Source of the DNA: Opeltia flavorubescens
Taxonomy: Eukaryota; Ascomycota; Lecanoromycetes; Teloschistales; Teloschistaceae
Length of the DNA stretch: 64,000 nt
Assembly (NCBI GenBank): GCA_000442125.1
Contig: KE546972.1
Span: 890,022 to 954,021, forward strand
Direction: 5' to 3'
Numbering within the stretch: position 1 is the first letter of the stretch; each line of letters starts with the position of its first letter. The position numbers and the translations under genes were made by a program. The notes under the pieces are model-generated. The model was not told the DNA's origin. It saw only the letters and a list, made by a program, of their open reading frames with translations, and made no database searches. This document shows, one piece after another, positions 1 to 11,029 of the stretch.

Positions 1-839
1 ATCTTTCGGCAGCTGGAACTGAACGTGGGAACCTTGCTTGTTGTCGCTCTTTTCTCCCACAGTCGAACACCCACAGCATACGAACAACCTTGCCATCTTC
101 AGTTCCTAGTCGGTCAAAGACATAAGAAATAAGGACCTAGGCAGAAGAATTCAAGCTCTGATAACTTTGGTCGACTTGGGCTTGGTCTGGAACTGCCTCG
201 AATTCATTGGCTTCCCAAGAGCGGGCTTTTCTTTGTTGAATGACAAGTAGCACGTGGAATCCGACTAGAAAGCTCCACTATCGCGTGGGCCCATGAGGTT
301 CTAGGAAAACAAGGTCGTTGGTTCAGACAAAGGGACGCAATTGCTGAACAATCTCATCGAGGACCAATATTCTTCAACCAGCCGTTTGTCTACCAGAACG
401 TTCCTGATAGAGAGTTTTCGACGTCTAGCTTGGAATTACACCACATCGTGCGATCACAGCGACTTGCGGAGAGACGAATACTCATCGATTGCGCGGCTTC
501 CCATTCTTCTCTCTTTTGTGGACCTCCGTTGTCCCTTTACACTCTTTTAATCTTGGTAGTTTCTTCGAGATTCTTGTTTGGTGTACATGTGAGTATTACC
601 CTACGTACCATGTGCGGTACCTGTCTTATTCCAAGACACTGACGAGTCATCTGAAATCTAGCTACGCTCTTTGCAAGTTTGACTTGTCAATTTCGCTCGT
701 TACATATTATCTTGACAGTAAGTGACATGCGCAGTCATCCGGTATTTTAGGCTTATTGCTTCAGGTTGGTCTTGTCCCTGATCAGACTGCATCACCAATA
801 AACTAGTTTCCTTGGGCTTGAAGTCCAGATTCGTCGAAG
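1..839. other. Upstream region of the msb2-like gene
   Basis: No coding pattern is convincing here. The short open frames lack codon bias and family resemblance. The region probably holds the promoter and a long leader of the mucin gene that starts at 840. No specific control site was recognised. Confidence 0.5.
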
Positions 840-3800
840 ATGGTTGGAAATTCTGTCACGGCTATTGCAACTTCACTCGCATTGTTTTCCGCCCTCAGGC
901 CTGCCGTCTGCTTTGCTGCTGCTGCTCCAGCGGGTCAGGCAAGAGTGGAAAAACCGCGATATTACTTTCCGCGGCATATCAAGCGGATTGTGACCAATTC
1001 CTCAGCACCTGTCATAACCCAGACAACCCAAACAACCGTTGAGCAAACGACGACAATAACGCCATTGGAGTCGCTTCTGACAAGTCTTTTTACAACTACA
1101 TCAAGCTTACCAAATGGTGAAGAAATTACCCAAGTTCTCACCACGACTCGCCTCAGTTCAGGCACCTCTGATGATGACGGAGTATCTTTGGAAGCAGATG
1201 GCAGTACCATTCCAAGCACGACATCACCTACAACAACGACGACACCTACGACTACCTCATCAGCAATCGCTACTCCCTTGGTAACGACAACCTCTACACC
1301 AACTACTACTCCGAGCCCGTCGACGCCCACCACGACATCCACCCCTTCAGCGACATCAACTCCTTCGATCTCTTCTCCGCTGGAAACAACGACCGCGCCT
1401 TCAACGACGACCACACCAACAACGCCGGCTGTACCAGACGATACGTCTACTACAAGAGACGAGTCAAGCTCAGCAGTGGATAGCCAGACGGTTCCGACTA
1501 CAACAACATCAGGGACCACATCAGTTGTTGACACGCTTTCCATTGACAGCAGCGAGCCAACTACTTCTACCACTACGCCGCTCGATGCCGATACCAGCAG
1601 CAGTGCCGCCCAATCCTCGTCCATTGGCGATTCTGACCAGAGTAGTGCCGCAACGTCAGTAAGTGCTGCTAAATCTACAGCGAAAAGGAGCTTCATTCCT
1701 TCGCCTATCGATACTGCAGCATCAACCCAAACTTCAGTGGAGGCCAGTGTTCAAACTTCGAATGGAGCGGCAGAGCAGACAACGCCTAAGAAGCCTGCAC
1801 AGACGACCACTCAAAAGGCTGATGATAACGAAACGACAGGTGTAGAGGCTGCTACGACCACTTCAGGACCGAATCGAGCAGCAACGACCACCACTGACTC
1901 TGATGGTGCAGCAGAGTCAAGTGCTATACCGCTCGTACCGGTCCCACTTACCACGAATTCCAAGGCAGGCGGCGTAGGAGCTACCTCAACTAGAGCAGGC
2001 AACGGAGCTGGGATTACAACCACGAACGTCAATATCCCTGCAACAACTTCTTTTGGCGGCTCTCAGGCTGGCACCTCGCAGTCCGCTGGTTCTGGATCAG
2101 ACGATCAAAACTCCTCAACTGCTGAAGGTGGTAACGAAGCGGGGTCCACGACCTCAGTCATTAATGCCGCTTCAACTGTCTCCGGTAGCTCTCAGGCTGG
2201 AACATCGCAATCCGCTGGGTCCGGATCAAGCAACGAAGATACCTCAGCCGCTGTAAGCACACGAGGTAGTGGGTTGGGTTCACAGACCTCAGGATCGACG
2301 GGGATTGGGTCGACTCTACCGAGTCCTTCATCAACGCAGGATGAGACTTCCGGCTCGACGCCACCTATTCTCTCCGTGGGAGCCTCTGCGTCATTAGGAC
2401 TACCTATCGGATCCAGTTCTGGAGGAGCGGGTGCCCAAACCACCGCTCAGCAAGGACCTGTGGAGACAAGTGCTGGAGGGACGTCATCTACAGCCAACGA
2501 GGCATCGGGAGTCACCACAGTTGGCAGTCAAACGCAAGCCAGTGGTACTACAGGCCAGGAGCAATCGAGCGTAGTCCTACCTGCTCAATCGACAAGCATT
2601 GACGAAACCAGTCCGCAAAGCACGATTGATGCGACGAGCACCCAGAATACTGTGGATGTGCCTCCTGTCATACCTATTCCAGTGACGTTTTCTGACGACC
2701 AGACAACGTTTACCACAGCCGTGCCGGTAACATTACCTTCAGGCGGAGAGTCGAATTCAGATGGAGTAACTATTATTCCGTCAGTGCCGCTTACGGTGTC
2801 CAACGACCAAACAACCTTTACTACTGATCTCGGGGTAACCGTGCCGACCTCACTACCTGATGTAACTCCTACGACACCCCCTAATGAAGGTCCCACCACC
2901 GTCTCTGATGAAGGTCCTACCACTGTTCCTAACGAAGCTCCAACCACTGTCCCTAATGAAGCTCCAACCACTGTTCCTGGTGAATCTCCAACCACTGTTT
3001 CTGATGAATCTCCAACGACACTGCCCAATCAGGGTCAGACCACGCCTGTCGAAGGACCAACTACAGTGCCGGATGACGCTACAACCACATTGCCCAATGA
3101 AGGTCCCCAGGTAACACCCACAGAACAATCAATAGCTGTTCCGGTGACTGTATCGAACGATCAAACAACATTTACAACGGACGTCCCCATCGAGCTTCCT
3201 CCTACAACCGTGGCTCCTCCAGCCACTGAGCCAGTTGCTGTATCAGTGACTCTTTCCAACGACCAGATAACTTTCACTGGCGCGGTTGAGGTCACTACTC
3301 CTACTGTTTTGCCCTCTGGAGTCTCTGAACTATCAACGACTGTCCCACTAGTTGTTTCCAATGACCAAACCACCTTCATCACTGATGTACCCGTCGTCAT
3401 ACCATCCAATACGGAGTTAGCCCCAGCAACAGAACCAACTGTGGTGCCAGTGACCATATCCAATGATGGGACTACATTGGTGACAAGTGTGCCCGTCAGC
3501 ATTCCAACAACCTTCCCTATAGTGGACACCACTGTTGCACCCTCACCTACCGCAGGTGAAGAGCCGACAACTCTGTTGCCAGGAACAGCGGCTGCAGCTT
3601 CTACAGGTGGCGTAGTCCCTGTCGTTCCGGCGACGCCGTTGTTCTCAACAGCCATTACGCCTACCGTTGGGCAAGGTTCAGCCATCACGGGATTACCTAC
3701 CGCCAACACAGGTGCAGCACCATCCGGTGAAAACCCATCGGTCATCATTCTTCCGACCACGAAATTACCTGATGGAAGTACCGTACCGCCGTTAGTTACT

Positions 3801-5306
3801 CCGCAGCCTTCTATCACAGGCTCCCTCCCAGTTCCTCCTGTTTCAAGCGGCTCTGTTATCATCGGACCTAGCAATGTCATCACTCCAACATCTCTTGGAG
3901 TCAATACCGTTGTTGATTCAACTTCTGGTGGCTCTCTACAGCCATCGAGTGGCGTTTCACTCACCTCGGGCATTACTAATCCAGCTGCATCTGGAACTGG
4001 GACAGGGCCTTCAGTCTCGACGCAAATCGGTGACTCCATCGGGTCCAGCCAAACTACGGGCGCTGGCCAGGTTCCGACGACAAGTGGAGGCTCCATCATT
4101 ACCAATCCTACTGGGACCCAGGCTACCAGTCTAGGGGTTTCTCAAAGCAGTATTGGAGAGGGCGGAAGCACAGTCATTCCATCAGGCACAGCTACCGTTT
4201 CAAGTAACGGACAGCCGGTAGGCAGTAACGGTATTACACCCACAAGTACGCCGCCAGCTGTTCCTCAGTTCACCCAGACTGGATCTCCAGCACCAATCAG
4301 CTACTCGGCGACACCAGGCGCGCCTACTGCTCAACAACCAATTGGTAGTGACACATTGACCGCAGTCCCTGTGCCGACAAGCCTTGTGCATGCGCCGCCA
4401 GCTCCAGAGCCAACGCAGACTTCTGAGTTTATACCAGTCACTCTGCCATCGTCAGTACCGCCGTTGATCCAGCCCCCTGGTGGCATGCCTTCTCAACCAG
4501 AAGATACAACTCGTATCCAGGTTGGGTTCTTGCAAGCTCTGAATTATGCATTTGTGGTCAACAGCGAGGTTACGCAGGAACAAATATTCGATTTCCTCCC
4601 GCCTGGAATCGCTTACGGGCTTGGAATTCCAGTGGAAAATGTGACCATGGAGACTCTGAAGGCCGACGATACTAGTACGGACTTACCGTATATCAGGACA
4701 CTGGCGCTCGCTTTCATTCCAAAAGACCAGGTCAACAATCTATACCTTGATCTTCACACCCCCGCCCATCCGATATACCATAATCCTAACGCCAGCATTG
4801 CCCAGCTGATGAGCTTCGTCGATCCATCAGTTGCCATCCAAGCAGATAACCCAATGACGCCTTCCGGACCAGGCTCTAGTGGGTCCGCGCAACCAACACC
4901 ATCGAACCCAGTGACAGGTGGTGCACCCATAGGCGGCGCTATTGGCAATGATATGCCAGTCAGGAAGTCGTCGGTCGCCATTGGGGTTGGAGTTGTCTGT
5001 GGTGCAGCTGCATATGGTGCAGCCATGTTCTTCATAGCAAGAAGGTACAAGATGCGCAGGCAGTCACACGGGCGATCGCCATCCATGTTCAGCTCTCCCG
5101 TCTATTCGGGCAGTCATCATGATTTCATGGGTGGAGCTAATCACGCGCTCATGTCCGGAGCTATGAGGGACGGAGGCCGCAGTACATCACCTATGGATGG
5201 TTACGGCTACGGAAGGAACAGCAGAGGGAGTGGCCGGAGTGGATCAACAGGCCGGCAACAGATATCGGCACCAGTAATGGCAGAAAACTCGCTCGGATGG
5301 AATTGA
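840..5306 (+). CDS. msb2: Msb2/MsbA-like signalling mucin (osmosensor)
   Basis: Single-exon gene of 1488 residues. It looks like the plasma-membrane mucin that feeds the Cdc42-dependent MAP kinase pathways (surface sensing, filamentation, osmotic and cell-wall stress). The order seen is: an N-terminal signal peptide ending in an Ala-rich stretch (about 1-28); a very long Ser/Thr/Pro-rich ectodomain (about 50-1215) suited to O-glycosylation; a conserved folded segment (about 1223-1340, starting RIQVGFLQALNYAF, with FLPPGIAYGLGI) matching the Hkr1-Msb2 homology region; one membrane helix (about 1378-1400); and a short basic cytoplasmic tail of about 85 residues ending ISAPVMAENSLGWN. The ectodomain carries three repeat types, described separately. 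The first ATG of the long frame is used and directly precedes the signal peptide. The HMH segment plus tail make the family call firm; pathway role is inferred from homologues. Cdc42, its usual partner, is encoded at 47.8 kb. Confidence 0.9.
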   Translation: MVGNSVTAIATSLALFSALRPAVCFAAAAPAGQARVEKPRYYFPRHIKRIVTNSSAPVITQTTQTTVEQTTTITPLESLLTSLFTTTSSLPNGEEITQVLTTTRLSSGTSDDDGVSLEADGSTIPSTTSPTTTTTPTTTSSAIATPLVTTTSTPTTTPSPSTPTTTSTPSATSTPSISSPLETTTAPSTTTTPTTPAVPDDTSTTRDESSSAVDSQTVPTTTTSGTTSVVDTLSIDSSEPTTSTTTPLDADTSSSAAQSSSIGDSDQSSAATSVSAAKSTAKRSFIPSPIDTAASTQTSVEASVQTSNGAAEQTTPKKPAQTTTQKADDNETTGVEAATTTSGPNRAATTTTDSDGAAESSAIPLVPVPLTTNSKAGGVGATSTRAGNGAGITTTNVNIPATTSFGGSQAGTSQSAGSGSDDQNSSTAEGGNEAGSTTSVINAASTVSGSSQAGTSQSAGSGSSNEDTSAAVSTRGSGLGSQTSGSTGIGSTLPSPSSTQDETSGSTPPILSVGASASLGLPIGSSSGGAGAQTTAQQGPVETSAGGTSSTANEASGVTTVGSQTQASGTTGQEQSSVVLPAQSTSIDETSPQSTIDATSTQNTVDVPPVIPIPVTFSDDQTTFTTAVPVTLPSGGESNSDGVTIIPSVPLTVSNDQTTFTTDLGVTVPTSLPDVTPTTPPNEGPTTVSDEGPTTVPNEAPTTVPNEAPTTVPGESPTTVSDESPTTLPNQGQTTPVEGPTTVPDDATTTLPNEGPQVTPTEQSIAVPVTVSNDQTTFTTDVPIELPPTTVAPPATEPVAVSVTLSNDQITFTGAVEVTTPTVLPSGVSELSTTVPLVVSNDQTTFITDVPVVIPSNTELAPATEPTVVPVTISNDGTTLVTSVPVSIPTTFPIVDTTVAPSPTAGEEPTTLLPGTAAAASTGGVVPVVPATPLFSTAITPTVGQGSAITGLPTANTGAAPSGENPSVIILPTTKLPDGSTVPPLVTPQPSITGSLPVPPVSSGSVIIGPSNVITPTSLGVNTVVDSTSGGSLQPSSGVSLTSGITNPAASGTGTGPSVSTQIGDSIGSSQTTGAGQVPTTSGGSIITNPTGTQATSLGVSQSSIGEGGSTVIPSGTATVSSNGQPVGSNGITPTSTPPAVPQFTQTGSPAPISYSATPGAPTAQQPIGSDTLTAVPVPTSLVHAPPAPEPTQTSEFIPVTLPSSVPPLIQPPGGMPSQPEDTTRIQVGFLQALNYAFVVNSEVTQEQIFDFLPPGIAYGLGIPVENVTMETLKADDTSTDLPYIRTLALAFIPKDQVNNLYLDLHTPAHPIYHNPNASIAQLMSFVDPSVAIQADNPMTPSGPGSSGSAQPTPSNPVTGGAPIGGAIGNDMPVRKSSVAIGVGVVCGAAAYGAAMFFIARRYKMRRQSHGRSPSMFSSPVYSGSHHDFMGGANHALMSGAMRDGGRSTSPMDGYGYGRNSRGSGRSGSTGRQQISAPVMAENSLGWN
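2668..3510 (+). repeat. Six degenerate SNDQTTF repeats in the mucin ectodomain
   Basis: The translated ectodomain contains six related units of the form PVTxSNDQTTFTTDVPVxxPT, near 2668, 2785, 3139, 3245, 3343 and 3448. They are separated by Ser/Thr/Pro linkers of varying length. The hydrophobic/polar alternation suggests short beta-structured units inside the mucin rather than pure glycosylation filler. Confidence 0.75.
2869..3108 (+). repeat. Octapeptide (24-nt) tandem array PTTVPNEA type
   Basis: About nine units of an eight-residue motif (variants PTTVPNEA, PTTVSDEG, PTTVPGES) run in tandem with a 24-nt period. This is a typical slippage-prone mucin repeat and is likely to vary in copy number between strains. 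Confidence 0.75.
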
Positions 5307-7613
5307 AGCCTGTCTCGGAACTGTATGATACGCGACTTACAACATTTCACGTAATAATCGTCAGCGCCGTATTTACGCCGCTACATTCAGCCAGCTTGGC
5401 ATAATATATACCCTACCATTTATCATCTGGCCCGGAATTTTCGGACCGGCATATTCAGGAGTTCGATGAGCGTTCTATGACTCAATATAGATCGCCGACC
5501 TTGCTGTTCGTGGAAGCGTTTTTTCTTATTATGATATCCCCCCAAACCGTATGTTGTGCGGTCGGATAGATTCGCCATTTTTTTAGTTGTTCAAATTTTT
5601 AGCCTATTATCTGGGAGGTTTGGAGTGGCCAAAAAAAGAAGGGGACGAAGGGAGTCCCTTCATTGTGTATATTTATGTCTCTCATATAGCATATCGTATC
5701 ATGTTGAAGTCTCATCGAGTCATCAAATTCCATCGGTCATGTGTACATCATCCCCAGCTTGAGGTAGGCAGGGCCGGTTAGGGCGGCTTTCAAGAAGAGT
5801 GGTAAGAGTAGCATTGGTAGATGTAGGAGGCAGTTTAGGAGTTAGGGGCAGCCAACACTTCTCCAAGACAATCTCTCTTTTCCTCATAATATACCCTCTT
5901 CACGTGCATGTCGATATGGCCCACGCGATCCTACTCAAAGCTACGACGACGATGAGTACTCACTCTTTCTCTTTGGGGTGGTTTTTTTCCCAAATGGAGT
6001 GAAGTGGACCTTGTAGTGGCGTAATAAATCTCCCTGCTGACCTTTTCTACACGCGGCACCTTGAACGTACATGCTATCTATCCTTTTCATTCCACCGTCT
6101 TCCTTTTCTTGGCCTCTAAGGTGATCAAATCCGCGATTGGTTGAGCTGTTTTCCCTGTTTGCAGGAGAGCGGCGTCTTTTCTTCTTCTTTTCTTGCTAAC
6201 CAATACCATTCCTATTAATGTAATAATCCATGATAGTGGCCATCAAGTTCTCCGGATGTTCACCCCCTTATTTCCCCCTTGTCGTTTTGAACTTTTACCA
6301 ATGTTCCCTCTCTTACGGAGATTGCCAGCACAGACGTTAAAATAGTCAACAGATGGGGTGCTGGGAGTTTCGAGGTTTGAGAAAGGAAGGAAAGGAGACA
6401 TAAAAAGAGAGATGATCATAAGACTCTCACCCTGTAACATATCATGTATCATCTCCAAGATTCCACCGCTTTTCGAGTCTGAATCTATTCAGCTTCTTTT
6501 AAGCCCTATCAATCCCCAACGTTTTCGGTCAAAAGCATGGTCCGCCATCGCGGGCCAGAATTTGCGGAAAATGAAAAATGAGCTAAAACAGCAGTCTGAT
6601 ACTTCTGACGGTGGAACAGAGACGAGAAGACAAGCATCTCGAAATAGGTTGAAGAAGCCTTTGCTGTAAAGTGGATTCACTGTTTTGGCATACATACACA
6701 AGACGCTTACGGGAAAGCTCACTTCAAAGAATTGAGGTAATTATCATACTACGAGTAATAGTCATCCTATTCGAGGATTAAAACACCTCAACTGTGAAAG
6801 AAGGAAGGTGAGATTGAAATAGCAAAGATACAAGTCAACCAGAAACCTGTGAATATTCCTTCGTAAGTTCTGTTATTGTTTAGTCCCGTGTACTCTGGTT
6901 TATAAATTCCGTACTCTACATGTCAAGAGATTGTTGATAGAGAATGTTATTGCGGGTGAGCGAAGTACCTAGAGTAGATGACATTATGGACACCGTTACC
7001 TCGAGGCTTTAGAAATCGTTATAACGATTAGGCCACGAGTCGCCCGCTTCAAAACTTCAATCGGGACGCCCCTATCCACACCTTCAGGGCCCACATGTCA
7101 CTCCAGAATATGGCAACGTATTTCACACATTTGGAGATCGGACACTGGCGCGGACCGAATAGGATTTCGCGAGAGAGAAAAGTTCGATGTCAACACTGGG
7201 AAGTGTCTCGAAGGTCGTATTTGTTTATATACTTACCAAAACCCGGCAAGACATGGCGATCTAGGACTAGGTGACTTGTAATATTGTAAGAGATGTGGAG
7301 ACAGAAGAGAGAAAGAGATCATCAATCTCGATTCCATACCCAAGTGAACGTGACATTGCGTGCACTAATGGTGGATCGTCACAGACCATTTGCTTGGATC
7401 GCGAAAACATTGATATGTAGGCATTGAGATTTCGCTCGCTACTATTACTCTGCAGATATTTTGTCAATTGTACGTAAGTACTTCGTCCGATCATCGAGCG
7501 TGTGAAGACAGGGCACCTTCTGCCCACCATTCTATGTATAATTCACCTTTACCGAGATTTCTATTGCTTGTCCTTGTGTACATTACTCATTGTGTTTGTC
7601 TCCAATCGTTCGT
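5307..7613. other. Long non-coding interval
   Basis: This 2.3-kb interval lies between the convergent msb2 and FKBP12 genes. Open frames are short, and on neither strand could I chain exons into a recognisable protein. It contains polypyrimidine and A-rich runs and presumably both 3' UTRs. I see no RNA gene or mobile element. Confidence 0.45.
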
Positions 7614-8469
7614 TCAAGCCTTTTTGGAATTGATGGCTTTAAGCTCGACCACACTGTTCCAAAGGGTCCGTGTCAGCCAATGTGAGCAACGATTGCAATG
7701 ACCTGGTCGGTCACTCGCAATTGATTTTGAAGCTCCGATGAACGTGGCCATCTTCCGATGATATTGCTTTGTGATAATGCACAGGGGGTAATCCAAAGAA
7801 TGCACACTTACAAAACAAGACTGGCGTTTGGTGGGATGAGACCAGGAAAACCACTAAAGCGAGTCCGAAACCTTGTCAGCGAGAGCGGCGAAGGAACGAT
7901 TGGATGGTATTGAATAGAGAACAAGGCCTTGGAGGAATAGCCGCGGCCTGCTCCGGCGAGCCCCTTCATTGGCGTAGCTCACCTGTCGCCGTATGCATAG
8001 TCTCTAGACAGCAGAGGATGGTTTAGCGATAGCTCTTCAACCGACGACGCCAGCTTGCGAGAACCTGGCTTGGGAGACTTACCCAGATATAGTCAGAATA
8101 CTCTTCTCTCCCAAAGTCATCTCAGTGACACCTTCATCCCAACCTGTTGCACGTCAGTTGATCATCGCCAGGTTGAGCTTCGCCCGCTGTGAGCCGAAGA
8201 GCAGCTTACCTCGGATGACCTTACCCACGCCAATCTTGGTCTTGAAGTCGCCACGGCCAATGGACGAGTCAAACCTGGTGGACAACGCAGCAATCAGGAA
8301 AGGACCAGACATTTGCACTATCACAGGCATCCTACTGTTTGCCTCGGTAGTCGTTGGCCTCCTCGCTCGGATCATACAAGTTCCCGGTATATTCAATGGT
8401 GACTTCGTCGCCCTTTTTCGGCTGGTCGCTGCCATTACCCTCCTTGAGGATCTTCCTCTCGACGCCCAT
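7614..8469 (-). CDS. fpr1: FKBP12-type peptidyl-prolyl isomerase (six exons)
   Basis: Exons are 8336-8469, 8210-8274, 8083-8143, 7983-8003, 7812-7853 and 7614-7653, giving 120 residues with all phases closing. This is a small cytosolic prolyl cis-trans isomerase, the usual fungal FK506/rapamycin receptor. The protein begins MGVERKILKEGNG and keeps the ligand-pocket landmarks: Tyr in EYTG, FDSS, the IGRG loop, KVIRGWDEG with its Trp, SGDYAYG, and Phe in SLVF. One departure is Val instead of the usual Asp after that Phe (SLVFVVEL). The gene is easy to overlook because its longest exon is 134 nt and one exon is only 21 nt. Splice sites are canonical GT-AG; donors at exons 2, 3 and 5 are GTAAG. 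Isomerase activity and drug binding are inferred from the family. Confidence 0.92.
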
Positions 8470-9986
8470 TGTGACGGTGGATTATCTCAGCTCGACCAAT
8501 GATTTTGACTTGCTGGGTCAGGAAAGAGAAATGCTAAACAGAAGCTGGCAGACTAGTTCGAGGTTCGAGGGTCGAGAGGAGTAAGAGGTGGGAAGGTCAG
8601 GTACACCAAGGAATATAAATCGAAAACAGGTATGGAAGAAGCAAGTGGAGGTCCTAGATGCGTTTAGTTCTAGGGAAATTGGACTGGAATGGCAGTAGCT
8701 CGTGCAAGAGTGGGGAAGCGTCGGAGAAGAGCGTGGAGCGTGCTTTGGTTCGCGCATGAGTGCTGTTTAGTTGAAGGGATGTCCGGCTCCATTGACATGG
8801 CCTTGGTCGTGAGCCAATGGACGGAGTCAGGACCTGCTGGTTTGGTGCAAATAAGAACGAGTGTCCAGGGCCAAGGGTGGCCGGTAGTCAGCACTGAGGT
8901 CATCTTTGGGTCGCAATTCAAGATATGCATAAGGTTAAAGAAATGGACAAGACGGTAGTTGAGATGGTCAAAAAATCCCACATCGCTCCGGTACTAAGGA
9001 CGACAAGCGAGCATGGTCAAAAGTTCGGTTCGGAGTAAATGCAGCTGCCACCTCTCTCTTCTATGCTCCAATGCACCTTCTTCCCTGTCTCGAGGCAAGA
9101 CGAAGCAAAAGGTTGGATCTACGTGGCCAGCTCTGAATATTGTCCGGCATTTCGACGACTGCCGATTCTGCTACTGCTGCCCAAATAATGGATCAGCCAT
9201 GGCAATGGCCTCTCGTCTGTCACAAATGTTTTTGCCTTTCAGTATCGAGAAAGCACACTCTCTATCTCGGTAATCCCTAGCTGCCGCGGATCGGCGATGA
9301 AGCAAAGATCCGAACGACGACCTACGGGGTCCATATCACGTCAGGCTTGTACGACTCAGTGCAGGTTCAACCGCCTTCCTTCTGCCTCTTCGACTTTATT
9401 CCACCCCGACAGATATGTCCAAGAGATCTACGTCGTCCAAAAACCACAACGTGATGTGCAAATTTAGCTAACAAAAATAGCCGCTGTGTAACGTGTCAAA
9501 GTCAATCCATAATGAGGCGTTTGCACCTTCTTTTTGCGTCATCTGCATGCACCCTGTACTCTCAATCCTTTCCGCTCCCACTCACGGCAAGCCCCTGAAC
9601 AACCGGCAGCTCTATGCTGAAGATCCGGATGGCGTTCTCGCCCGCATGATTTAGCCACGGCTATTTCCACTGACAGCTACTAATCTTTGCAATTGCACCC
9701 AAACATGTGGGATGAGTTGGCATCTTCGGCGACAGACAGGAAGCGCTACTGCGGAGAGCGTGGGGTTTGACATTGCCTTGGCTTAGCCTCGATCAAGGGT
9801 CTACTCGTTCTTCACCATGAGAGGCCCGGCAATCAGCTCTAACCGGGAATTACGCGAGGCCATGAGGCCCTACAGTCACCAGGGCGTGGCTATTCGGTGG
9901 ATATCTACACTGAAGCTTGACAAGGGACTTGACGGCCTAGTCACGGTCAGCATCAGTCTTGATGGATGACTGACCGACCAGTAGAT
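8470..9986. other. FKBP12 promoter side and histidinol-phosphatase 3' side
   Basis: About 1.5 kb without a supportable gene. Short frames on both strands show no domain. The part next to 8470 must contain the FKBP12 promoter. No mobile element was seen. Confidence 0.45.
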
Positions 9987-11029
9987 TCATGTAGCTCTGC
10001 ATGATGCGAAGAATGGATGACTTTGCAGTTGGGCCAAGGGGGTTGTCTTGGCCGTAACGTCGGGAAGCTGAGAACCCTGGATTGCAGAACGAGCTTCAAG
10101 AAAGGTAATCTGCGTAATTCCAACCTTCTCGGCGAAGCGCAGAAGCTCTCGGTAATCGGAGCCAATGTGGTCAATGCCATGACTGTCATCGGAGAGGGTG
10201 AATTGCCCGCCCAGAACGAGGAACTCCTATCGCTGAAATTAACATCATGATCTGCACGCTCGTTAGGTGACAGGAAATAAAACCTTGCTTATTTCTGCAT
10301 TTGGATAGGGCTCCGCGAGCCCCTTTCTCAGTGCTGCCGAGTTGAGCTCCAAGATACCCCCATAGCTTGCAATCAAAGCAAGGTTCCTGCGGATCTTTCG
10401 CCAGACGCCTTGCATGTTCACAAAGCTTACATCAGGATCATCGCTCTTCAATTTGATCAAATCAAAATGACCCACGACGGGCGGCTTCAATGCTTCCAAC
10501 ATCTCATACTGAAGATCAAAATAATCCTCGAATAGCCTTTCATTTGATCCACCGGATATTCGACGTGCGTCTTGAAACAGTTCGGCGCTAAAGTCAATTG
10601 GTATTCCGTGTACATGGTGTACGGAGCCGACGAATAGCTGAAATTGGAAAGTAGAGAAAAGGGTTTGGATATACTCCTTTGAAGAGGGCCGAATCCAATC
10701 GATCTCAGTCCCTATAAGGATATTTAGCTTTGATGAGTAATCCTTCTGAAGTCTAAGGGCCTCGGTGTAGTATTTGCTGAAGATGCTGAGGAGTATCTCC
10801 TCCGAGTAACCAGCCGCAACCTGCATGAATCAACTCATGTTGGGGAAGAAAAGGTGTTGCTGGTGACAGCTACCTCTTCAGGATAAAGGTCTCCATTTTG
10901 TCGCGGCATGTGCTCAGTCAAAGCAAAGACTTGCATTTTCTTCTCGATTGCAGCTTCGATGACCGCCTCTAAAGTGTCCCGGGCATGTGCGCAAAATTGT
11001 CCCGAATGGCTATGGTGTGAGTACGGCAT
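9987..11029 (-). CDS. his2: Histidinol-phosphatase (PHP family)
   Basis: Exons are 10874-11029, 10284-10820 and 9987-10226, giving 310 residues, the usual length of the fungal enzyme. It removes the phosphate from histidinol phosphate, the penultimate stage of histidine biosynthesis, probably in the cytosol. PHP metal-site motifs are in order: HHSHSGQF at the N-terminus, LTEHMPR, GTEIDWI, GSVHHVHG, VGHFDLIKL and DDSHG near the C-terminus. Intron 1 (10821-10873) starts GTAGC. Intron 2 is only 57 nt with a weak GTTTTA donor but a good CTAAC branch site, and its acceptor after GATAG is forced by an in-frame stop just upstream. The chosen ATG begins MPYSHHSHSG, the conserved start of this family. 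An alternative last intron border cannot be excluded. Confidence 0.9.

Noticed and set aside
962-1696. 244-codon minus-strand open frame inside the mucin gene
   Set aside because: It is the antisense shadow of the Thr/Ser-rich coding strand; its Val-rich composition is explained by reverse complement of ACN codons.
3161-4105. 314-codon minus-strand open frame inside the mucin gene
   Set aside because: The same antisense shadow effect; no domain and no independent start context.
8125-8502. Plus-strand frame with a hydrophobic stretch
   Set aside because: It overlies exons 1-3 of the minus-strand FKBP12 gene, whose spliced product matches its family from end to end.
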